DNA of 64,000 nucleotides, taken from positions 62,001-126,000 of the forward strand of contig DASVQY010000028.1 of NCBI GenBank assembly GCA_036388895.1, given 5' to 3'. Shown here in pieces: positions 33,736-40,524 of the stretch (position 1 is its first letter; the number at the start of each line of letters is the position of its first letter). The position numbers were made by a program, and so were the translations under genes. The notes below the pieces were generated by a model. The model did no database searches, was not told the origin of the DNA, and saw only the letters and a list, made by a program, of their open reading frames with translations. This DNA is from SXVE01 sp036388895 (GTDB lineage: Bacteria; Acidobacteriota; Blastocatellia; Pyrinomonadales; Pyrinomonadaceae).

Positions 33736-34329
33736 TTAAATAACCTTTCGCATGTGAGCGATAAAATCATTTGTGAGACCTAGCCTTTCGAGCCAGAGTT
33801 TTTGTTCACGCATCAGTTTCGGCAGGTAAGCGACATCGGCAAGCGCGTAATGAACGAGCTCGTCAGTCCAGATTCCGTCCCATTTTCGGTTAAATTTCGC
33901 CCGCTGCGATTTGTCCAGATCAACCGCGAAATAACGATAAAGCGTGTCTGCCAAACCAGAAGATTGATTCGCTCCTTTAGTCAAAATCTTTTCGGCAATC
34001 ATCGTGCAGAAAATATTTTGCACCGAATGACCGTTTTCGCGTAAAAATTCCAAATCGAATTTCGCGTTGTGAAAAATTTTCGTAATGTTTGGATTGTCGA
34101 GAATTTCGCCGAGTCGTCCGATTGAAACTCCTTCGGAAATCGGGACCAAGACATTGTAAGCACCGTCGGAAAACTGTACTGAAAAGAGTTTTCCGTTTCG
34201 CACCGAAAGCGAAGAAGTTTCGGTATCGCATCCGATTTCCGCCGAAACCGATAATCGCTCGTAAGCCGTTTCTATGTCCTGCGCCGAACGCGCAACGAAT
34301 ATTTTCACCGTTTTTTTACCGTTTATCAT
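33736..34329 (-). CDS. RNase D-like 3'-5' exonuclease
   Basis: A 197-residue DEDDy exonuclease domain protein. Exo I is IGCDTETSSLSVRNGKLF, Exo II IFHNAKFDLEFLRENG and Exo III VHYALADVAYLPKLM with the catalytic Tyr. It has no HRDC domain, so it is a minimal RNase D or DNA polymerase I proofreading-like nuclease. Convergent to the thioesterase gene. The start is an ATG at 34327-34329. Confidence 0.88.
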   Translation of the reverse strand: MINGKKTVKIFVARSAQDIETAYERLSVSAEIGCDTETSSLSVRNGKLFSVQFSDGAYNVLVPISEGVSIGRLGEILDNPNITKIFHNAKFDLEFLRENGHSVQNIFCTMIAEKILTKGANQSSGLADTLYRYFAVDLDKSQRAKFNRKWDGIWTDELVHYALADVAYLPKLMREQKLWLERLGLTNDFIAHMRKVI

Positions 34330-34380
34330 TGTAAATCACTCAACATCGCGCGGAAAATGTATTAAGCTATCAAACGATAT

Positions 34381-35040
34381 ATGAGCGAACACTTAACCGA
34401 AATCGAGGCGCGCGTCGTCGGCGCGCTTGTCGAAAAACAATTAACCACGCCGGAATATTACCCGCTGACGCTAAACGCTTTAAACGCCGCCTGCAACCAG
34501 AAAACAAACCGCGATCCGATTGTCTCTTACGACGAAGCGACAGTGACCCGGGCGCTGGAGAGCCTTCGGGAAAAAAATCTGGTTTATGTATTTTACGGCA
34601 GCACGAGTCGGGTGCCGAAATATAAACATATGCTGCCAAGCGTTTACGAGTTGGAACCGTCGGAAGTTGCGGTGATCTGCGCTTTGCTTCTTCGCGGCGC
34701 GCAAACTCTAGGAGAATTGCGCGAGCGAACCGGAAGGCTTTACGAATTTTCCGGCATCGGCGAAGTCAATGAAACGCTCGACGCGCTGTCGCATCGGGAT
34801 GAGCCGCTCGTTGTTAAATTAGAACGTCAAGCCGGACAAAAAGAAGCTCGTTACGCACACCTTTTATCCGGCGAAGTCACGGTTTCGTCACAATCAAATG
34901 TAGTGCCGGAAATTTCTTCGACGAACAGACAAAGCGGAAATGAACGGATGGCTGAAATCGAAAGAGAGCTGGATACTTTGCGGAATGAGTTCAACGATTT
35001 TCGCCGAACTTTTGAAGAATTTAGAAAGCAGTTTGAATAA
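34381..35040 (+). CDS. YceH/DUF480 winged-helix protein
   Basis: A 219-residue protein of the YceH family. Two winged-helix domains: LTEIEARVVGALVEKQLTTPEYYPLTLNALNAACNQKTNRDPI (first) and ELEPSEVAVICALLLRGAQTLGELRERTGRLY (second), each diagnostic. A C-terminal coiled coil follows (ERELDTLRNEFNDFRRTFEEFRKQFE). YceH is associated with the outer envelope in enterobacteria but its function is not settled. Its TAA stop is directly followed by palindrome J. Confidence 0.93.
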   Translation: MSEHLTEIEARVVGALVEKQLTTPEYYPLTLNALNAACNQKTNRDPIVSYDEATVTRALESLREKNLVYVFYGSTSRVPKYKHMLPSVYELEPSEVAVICALLLRGAQTLGELRERTGRLYEFSGIGEVNETLDALSHRDEPLVVKLERQAGQKEARYAHLLSGEVTVSSQSNVVPEISSTNRQSGNERMAEIERELDTLRNEFNDFRRTFEEFRKQFE

Positions 35041-35130
35041 AAAAATTGCCTACGAAATACGCAAAACATACGAAAAAGGAAAAGTGATTTTCTTTCCTTT
35101 GAATTTTTGTGTATTTCGTAGGCAAAAATC
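35041..35130. repeat. Palindromic word element J, exactly filling a convergent gap
   Basis: AAAAATTGCCTACGAAATAC on the left and GTATTTCGTAGGCAAAAAT on the right, with GCAAAACATACGAAAAAGG / CCTTTGAATTTTTGTG inside. About 40 of 45 positions pair. It occupies every base between the stop codons of yceH and the minus-strand gene at 35131. Confidence 0.85.
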
Positions 35131-36048
35131 TTATTTGCCCCAAACGCCGATTCTTTTCTGGACGAGTTTTTCGACTTCCATCGGAACGCCTTCGGCTCTT
35201 GCCTGACGAATAAATTCGGAATTGATGTTGAAAATCTTCATTTTTACTAAATCTTCGATTCCGATATTTTGAAAGCCTTCAGCGCGAACGCCGGTGATAA
35301 ATTCCGGAGTGATTTTGAAAATGCGCATTTTAACGACGTTTTCAAACGGTTCGTTGCCGAAACCGGCGCTGTTCAACTCGCGCAGAAATTCGCCGTCAAT
35401 TTTGAAAATACGCGCTTTAACCAATTCTTCCATTCCGAGATTCGGAAAACCGGAATCCTTCATTTCGCGCATAAATTTCGAATCAACCTTGAAGATTGCC
35501 GCTTTGAAAAGATCGTCAACGCCTAGCTTGCCAAAATTCGCCGAAAGCAAATCATCGGCTAGTGCGGTTGTAACGTTTATCATTGCGGCGGCGAAGAGCC
35601 TGTTTTCGGAATCGCCTTTTGCGGCAGGGCTTTCAAAATCGAAGCCTCGTGATTTCATCGCGCTGATGTAGCTTTGATTCGGTGTGAAACGGTATGTTCC
35701 CGAACCTTTTCCGGCGGAAAAAGTTCCTTCCATTTCGATAGTTCCGGCTTCGCGAACGATGCCGAATTTAACAGCGGATTCTCCATCAATTTGCGCTTGC
35801 GACAAGCCCTGCAGCTCACTCAAATCAAAACTCGAACCGTTTGAACTGTTGCGGTACTTGTCGGAATCGCGCGAAAAATTCAACTGAATTTTTCCTTGTT
35901 TTGTTGTTCCTTCTTTTCCTGTTCTGTTGCTTGCTTTCCAGGTGCCTGTCTGCGCCGTCTGCGCCGTAACGACGAATGCGCCGGCTATAAAAACGGCGAA
36001 TGCGAAAGTGAATAACGAACGAATTACTGCTTGAATATTTTGTTTCAT
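35131..36048 (-). CDS. Exported protein with 29-residue repeats
   Basis: I do not recognise a named family. The 305-residue protein starts with a signal peptide (residues 1-30, FTFAFAVFIAGAFVVTAQT). The C-terminal half has four tandem 29-residue units: GVDDLFKAAIFKVDSKFMRE, GMEELVKARIFKIDGEFLRE, PFENVVKMRIFKITPEFITG and GIEDLVKMKIFNINSEFIRQ, each followed by a short G-F turn. Similar helix-turn units occur in exported acidobacterial and metallopeptidase-linked proteins, where they look like small binding modules. GGAGATTTTTTT gives a strong ribosome site for the ATG at 36046-36048. Confidence 0.7.
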   Translation of the reverse strand: MKQNIQAVIRSLFTFAFAVFIAGAFVVTAQTAQTGTWKASNRTGKEGTTKQGKIQLNFSRDSDKYRNSSNGSSFDLSELQGLSQAQIDGESAVKFGIVREAGTIEMEGTFSAGKGSGTYRFTPNQSYISAMKSRGFDFESPAAKGDSENRLFAAAMINVTTALADDLLSANFGKLGVDDLFKAAIFKVDSKFMREMKDSGFPNLGMEELVKARIFKIDGEFLRELNSAGFGNEPFENVVKMRIFKITPEFITGVRAEGFQNIGIEDLVKMKIFNINSEFIRQARAEGVPMEVEKLVQKRIGVWGK

Positions 36049-36186
36049 AAAAAAATCTCCTTTATAGAATTTTTGACCTTAGACAAAAGAAAAACACCGC
36101 GATCAAAAAAATTATGACAAAAAATTTTGTTTGAAGATTTTCCGAAACAAAAACAATACTCATTTTCAAGGGATTTTATAAAAAAT

Positions 36187-36663
36187 CTACGAAGCCAGAT
36201 CGTCGAAATTCTTCCCTTTTAAGCGAAAGTTGATATTGCCGTCGTCGGATTCGGCGCCGATTTTGTTATAAAAATCAATTGCCGGCTGATTCCATTTCAG
36301 CGCTTGCCAGTCAAGTCTTTGAAAACCTTTTTCCTTGGCGAGCTTCGCCGCCCGCCGAAGCATTTTCAGCCCAAAACCCTTTCCGCGAAATTCCGGCTTG
36401 ACGTATAAATCTTCCAGATAAAGACTTCGCTCGCCGCGAAAACTCGCGTATTTCGGATAAAGCAAGGCGAAAGCAATTAAGTTGCATTCGCTTAAACCTA
36501 TAATCAAATGAACAAACGCATATTCGCCGAAAACAGCTTCGCGCAAACTTTCTTCCGTAATTAAAAATTCGTGAGCGAGATTTTCAAATTCAGCAAATTC
36601 GCGCAAAAGGTTAAAAATGCCCGGAATGTCTTTCTCAGCGGCGAGTTTAATTTCGTAATTCAT
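36187..36663 (-). CDS. GNAT N-acetyltransferase
   Basis: A 158-residue acetyl-CoA-dependent acyltransferase. NYEIKLAAEKDIPGIFNLLREFAEFEN opens the fold, and LEDLYVKPEFRGKGFGLKMLRRAAKLAKEKG carries the R-G-K-G-F-G acetyl-CoA loop. The ending DWQALKWNQPAIDFYNKIGAE is typical of diamine or thialysine acetyltransferases (SSAT-like). The ATG at 36661-36663 is chosen over an upstream start, because the intervening bases are a terminator. Confidence 0.88.
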   Translation of the reverse strand: MNYEIKLAAEKDIPGIFNLLREFAEFENLAHEFLITEESLREAVFGEYAFVHLIIGLSECNLIAFALLYPKYASFRGERSLYLEDLYVKPEFRGKGFGLKMLRRAAKLAKEKGFQRLDWQALKWNQPAIDFYNKIGAESDDGNINFRLKGKNFDDLAS

Positions 36664-36671
36664 AAAGAAAA

Positions 36672-36699
36672 AGGTTGTGTTTGAATTCAAACACAACCT
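36672..36699 (-). terminator. Perfect 28-base palindrome, terminator of the TPR gene
   Basis: AGGTTGTGTTTG (36672-36683), AATT loop, then CAAACACAACCT (36688-36699): a perfect 12-base stem on the minus strand followed by TTTTCTTT. It lies between the TPR-protein stop (36723) and the GNAT start. Confidence 0.85.
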
Positions 36700-36722
36700 G
36701 AAAATCGTTAACCTAAAAAAAA

Positions 36723-38075
36723 CTAATTTTTACCTTTGCCTTTTTGCGGGGTAACGTTTTGTTCTTTTTTCAAAGTATCAAGCAAAGCTTTGGCGTCGTC
36801 GGCGAAAGGATGCGTCGCGGGCGCATTGCTCAAAAACTTTTGCAGAAAGTTTGAAGCTTCCTGAAATTTCGCTTTGTCATTGTTGAGATAACCGATGTTT
36901 ACGAGCATTAAACCGGCTCCGACCAAAGCGTCCGGGTTGTTCGGCGAGCCTTGCAAAACTGTTTGATAAGCCGCAAGAGCTTTTTCCGATTCGCCCGAAT
37001 CGCGCAGAATGTCGCCCAATACGATTTGCGCTTTGGCTTTTTTCGCCGCGTCGGTTTCTACGGCAAAATAATCACTGAAAGCAACTTCGGCTTCAGCGCC
37101 TTTTGTCGTATCAGATTTTGTCACCGCCAGCAGACGATACGAATCGGTCAAGCCGGTTAAAGCTTGAAGTTTAGCCGCTTCATGGTTGGCTGGATTGGAA
37201 ATGTCGGCAGCCTGAGCGGTTTTCAGAATCGTCCAGGAACGCGAATAAGAAGCGACCGCATCCTGCAAATCCTGTTTAACTCTGGCTAATGAAGCCGCCT
37301 TCGCCGCTTGATCGGAAGATTTCACCGCCTGATTATAAACATCTACGGCGCGAATTTTTAACGCGGCTCCTTTATTGTTTAAAAGAATCGGAGCGCTGCC
37401 GACGAAATCCGGCTCGGCATTTATGCCCTCGCTATATTTGGCAATAGCGGCATCATAATTCTTAGAATTAAAAGCATCGTTTCCTTCCTTCAAAGCAGCT
37501 TGAATAACCGCCGTATTTTTCTGGATTTTTTCATTCTTCGCCGTTACTTCTTTGACTTTCGATTCGTACTCGGCTTGTTCTTTCTTTTGTTCTTCGGTCA
37601 ATTCAACTTTTTGATTGCCGTTTCCGCTTGCTCCTTGCGTTGCTGCCGTCGCAGCGCCGCCGGAAGTGTTGTTTGAAGCGGGAGCCGCGAGAGCCTGTCT
37701 GATTTCTTCTTCTGACCAACGCTTGCCATCGCCTTCAGTAACCGTGATAAGTATATTTTCCATTCCGGCTTTCACGTTTTGTTGAAGCGCGGGCTTGATA
37801 TTCGGCGCGCTGATGGAAAGAGCGAATGTTTGACCGAGTTGTAAACCGGCGAAGCTAAATTCGCCTTTTTTGTTCGTTTTAGCCGACGGAGCTTTGCCTT
37901 TTGCGTCGGTGCGGAAAGGTTCGACAACTGCGCCGGCAACCGGTTCTCTCGTTCCGTCCGCTTTAACCAATTCGACTTTGCCGCGAATCGGCGCCGTTTG
38001 AGCAAGAACGGCTAAACCGCTCGTTAAAAATAATGCTGTTGCTAATAGAAATGTAAAATAATTTTTACGAAACAT
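36723..38075 (-). CDS. Exported carboxypeptidase-regulatory/TPR protein
   Basis: A 450-residue exported protein. A signal peptide (TFLLATALFLTSGLAVLAQT) is followed by a carboxypeptidase-regulatory-like beta-sandwich (residues 32-112, IRGKVELVKADGTREPVAGAVVEP and FSFAGLQLGQTFALSISAPN). An Ala/Gln linker leads to several TPR motifs (about 185-440), including NDAFNSKNYDAAIAKYSEGINAEPDFV and KALAAYQTVLQGSPNNPDALVGAG. Such proteins serve as periplasmic or outer-membrane scaffolds; no enzyme function is implied. GGAGGATTTCA gives a strong ribosome site. Confidence 0.75.
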   Translation of the reverse strand: MFRKNYFTFLLATALFLTSGLAVLAQTAPIRGKVELVKADGTREPVAGAVVEPFRTDAKGKAPSAKTNKKGEFSFAGLQLGQTFALSISAPNIKPALQQNVKAGMENILITVTEGDGKRWSEEEIRQALAAPASNNTSGGAATAATQGASGNGNQKVELTEEQKKEQAEYESKVKEVTAKNEKIQKNTAVIQAALKEGNDAFNSKNYDAAIAKYSEGINAEPDFVGSAPILLNNKGAALKIRAVDVYNQAVKSSDQAAKAASLARVKQDLQDAVASYSRSWTILKTAQAADISNPANHEAAKLQALTGLTDSYRLLAVTKSDTTKGAEAEVAFSDYFAVETDAAKKAKAQIVLGDILRDSGESEKALAAYQTVLQGSPNNPDALVGAGLMLVNIGYLNNDKAKFQEASNFLQKFLSNAPATHPFADDAKALLDTLKKEQNVTPQKGKGKN

Positions 38076-38247
38076 TGAAATCCTCCAAAAATGTGCTTAA
38101 AAAATTCAGGAAACGTTTCCCTAAGATGCCGACCTCAAAAAAAGAGTTTGATAGTTTTTGGTTATTTTAACTCAATTTCGGCAAAATATTGAAGTAAAAA
38201 TACCCGATTAAGCTCCGATGCGAAATAAATTTATACGGAGTGAAGCT

Positions 38248-38403
38248 ATGCCCGACAAAATGAATACGAATCATACGAAATTAATCAAAACCATCTGTAT
38301 TTACCGGCGCGCATTTGTAATTGCATTAAACATATTCCGCTTTCAATTTTATTTCTCGCTCGAACGATGCTCCGAATATGAAGGTAGCTGGTTACGCTCA
38401 TAA
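38248..38403 (+). CDS. Doubtful 51-residue reading frame
   Basis: A short frame (MPDKMNTNHTKLIKTICIYRR...) with GGAG eight bases before its ATG (38248) is the only candidate gene in the 432-base stretch 38076-38507. No family recognised, codon use atypical, and the product rich in Arg, Phe and Tyr. I place it here mainly to state that this gap is otherwise empty. A promoter for the frameshifted gene at 38508 must lie in it. Confidence 0.2.
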   Translation: MPDKMNTNHTKLIKTICIYRRAFVIALNIFRFQFYFSLERCSEYEGSWLRS

Positions 38404-38507
38404 AAATTAGGTGATTTCACTCTCCTTTGCGCATCGGCGATTCAAATAAAATTTAAGTAATCCTTTTAATAAGAAGGAAATACTGCTTTATTAAGCGAGG
38501 AAAATTT

Positions 38508-39011
38508 ATGAAAAAAATAAAACAATTGATGGGGGATGTTCATCCTGGCATTGATGAGCGTCTCGTTTGCCATGCACGCGCAGACTAATAATCAAAACTC
38601 AATGTTAAAAAACAAACGTATGATGATGAATGCGGTTATGCGGCTTGAAACCTGGACAGATAGATTTGAGGATAGTCTCGCCCAAGCGTTCGACAATAAT
38701 CGTGTTGATAATACTGACACCGAAGACGAAGTTCTGGCGCTTGTCAAAGGATTGGAACACGCGACGGACAGGTTTGCCGAATGCGTCGAAGATAACGAGG
38801 TAATTGCGCCCGACGTTGAAGGATTGTTAAGCCGCGCCGGTTATGTGGTCAGTGATACGGCGACCGTGACCGGCATTGTGCGAATGCTGGTCACGGCAGA
38901 CATCGGACGGGAAATTAGCTGGATTTAGAGTCGCGGATCGAAGCCGAGCTCAATAAATTAAAAGATCAGCAAATTTTCATCTACGCCGATACGGTTAATA
39001 TCAACAAATAA
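38508..39011 (+). pseudogene. Small exported protein with two single-base indels
   Basis: GAGG precedes an ATG at 38508 that starts MKKIKQLMG. The G-run at 38531-38535 is one base too long, because removing one G gives a complete signal peptide (MFILALMSVSFAMHAQ). The body (LKNKRMMMNAVMRLETWTDRFEDSL...) contains helical, acidic sequence with no known domain. Near 38924-38926 a T-run is one base short: adding a T continues the frame as WILESRIEAELNKLKDQQIFIY and ends at TAA 39009-39011. Two compensable errors in one 500-base gene suggest decay or unpolished assembly. Confidence 0.6.
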
Positions 39012-39121
39012 GATAAGCGGCAATAACATTGATCTTTAATTTATGCGTGGATCGGCATTAAGTCAAAGCTGTCTTAAGCCTAAAAATACGTAAATAGTTC
39101 TAATCAACATACATAAAAAAG

Positions 39122-39158
39122 TAAGTCGTAGCTTACAATGCTTACGGCTTTCCTTTTT
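39122..39158 (+). terminator. Terminator after the frameshifted exported-protein gene
   Basis: AAGTCGTAGC (39123-39132) and GCTTACGGCTT (39140-39150) pair with one bulge, followed by TCCTTTTTGTCTTT. The surrounding gap to 39342 (about 330 bases) holds nothing else I can identify. Confidence 0.6.
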
Positions 39159-39342
39159 GTCTTTCGGTTTCAATGCAACTAGAAGTTGTGCTTTCGGGAT
39201 ATTCGGTCGCATGAAAAATGTGTTGCAATGTTATGTTTTTATGTGTTAAATTTTGTTGGCTGAAATTTGTTATTTGATCGAGCTTTCCGCATTTGAACTT
39301 TTCAAAACCGGTGATTTCTCACCTTCCCTCGTAAATTTATAT

Positions 39343-40482
39343 ATGTTTGGTGGACGCCCCTGCGAAAAAAAATTATTACTGATTGACAATAATCCGACGA
39401 GGCAAAAACTTTTAACGGGTTTTTTCGGGGCAAAATACGTCTGCGACGAAGCCGATTCCATCAACTCGGCGGCAGAAAAAATACGGCAAAAAGAGTATTC
39501 AGTCTTAGTAACAGCAGTCGCTCCGCCGGATTTTAATGGACTCGCCCTGGTTCCATATCTTCAAAAGTACTCGCCGCGCACATCGCTCGTAATTATCAGC
39601 GAAAACGATTCGGCTGGAAACACAGTGAGAGCATTTCGCGCCGGAGCCTTCGAGGTGATTCAAAAGCCTTTTGAAATGAAAAAAATTGAAACGGCGGTCG
39701 AAAGGGCATACGAGAAGTACGAGTTAAAGTGTCTAAAAGATAATTATCAGTGTCATCTGGAAGAACTTGTTACAGAAAGAACCGCCGAACTCGACAAGGC
39801 TTTGGAAGAAGTCGAAATATCTTACCGCAGCACTCTCAAAGCGCTCGTTCAGGCGCTTGAAACCCGCGATTATGAAACTCACGGGCATTCGGAAAGAGTC
39901 GTGACTTTCAGCCTCAGACTCGGTTACGAACTCGGTTTGGACAAAAAAGCTCTGCGCGATTTGGAACTCGGCGCGTTGATGCACGACATCGGAAAAATCG
40001 GAGTTCCCGATGCGATTTTGCGCAAACCCGCCAAATTGAACGACGAAGAATGGGAAAAAATGAAGCTTCACCCGCTTCACGGACAAAGGATTTTGCGAAA
40101 TATTGCGTTTTTGGAAGGCGCGACGCGTATAGTCGCGCAGCATCACGAAAAATGGGACGGAAGCGGCTATCCTTCAGGTCTTCGCGGCGAAGACATTGAT
40201 TTCGGCGCGAGAATTTTTTCGGTGGCGGATGCTTTCGACGCGATAATCAGCGACAGGGTTTACCGCAAGGGTCGTCCTTATAACGAGGCGCTCGAAGAAT
40301 TGGAAAAAAACGCCGGAACGCAGTTCGATCCTTTGGTCGTCGAAGCCTTTAAGAATATTCCGCGAGAAGACTGGGAAATTTTGCGCGCTCGATCCTTAAC
40401 GGAAAAAGAAGAAAACTTCTCGTTTCAAGCCGTCGTCGCCGAATTGGTTTATTCGAGACAGCCGTTGGAAATGGTTCATTAA
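39343..40482 (+). CDS. HD-GYP domain protein with degenerate receiver
   Basis: A 379-residue protein: receiver domain (residues 1-120, KKLLLIDNNPTRQKLLTGFF), coiled linker (about 130-165) and HD-GYP domain (170-355). The HD-GYP catalytic residues are intact: HGHSERVVTFS, MHDIGKIGVPD, HHEKWDGSGYPSGLRGEDI. This domain hydrolyses c-di-GMP. In the receiver the phospho-acceptor position reads VTAVAPPDF, with Ala where Asp is expected, and the acidic pair is D-N. So control is likely phosphorylation-independent. The ATG at 39343 is preferred over a TTG 30 codons upstream. Confidence 0.88.
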   Translation: MFGGRPCEKKLLLIDNNPTRQKLLTGFFGAKYVCDEADSINSAAEKIRQKEYSVLVTAVAPPDFNGLALVPYLQKYSPRTSLVIISENDSAGNTVRAFRAGAFEVIQKPFEMKKIETAVERAYEKYELKCLKDNYQCHLEELVTERTAELDKALEEVEISYRSTLKALVQALETRDYETHGHSERVVTFSLRLGYELGLDKKALRDLELGALMHDIGKIGVPDAILRKPAKLNDEEWEKMKLHPLHGQRILRNIAFLEGATRIVAQHHEKWDGSGYPSGLRGEDIDFGARIFSVADAFDAIISDRVYRKGRPYNEALEELEKNAGTQFDPLVVEAFKNIPREDWEILRARSLTEKEENFSFQAVVAELVYSRQPLEMVH

Positions 40483-40524
40483 ATCGGCGGATTATCTGAC
40501 GGTCAAAAGATTGGTACAAACGTT

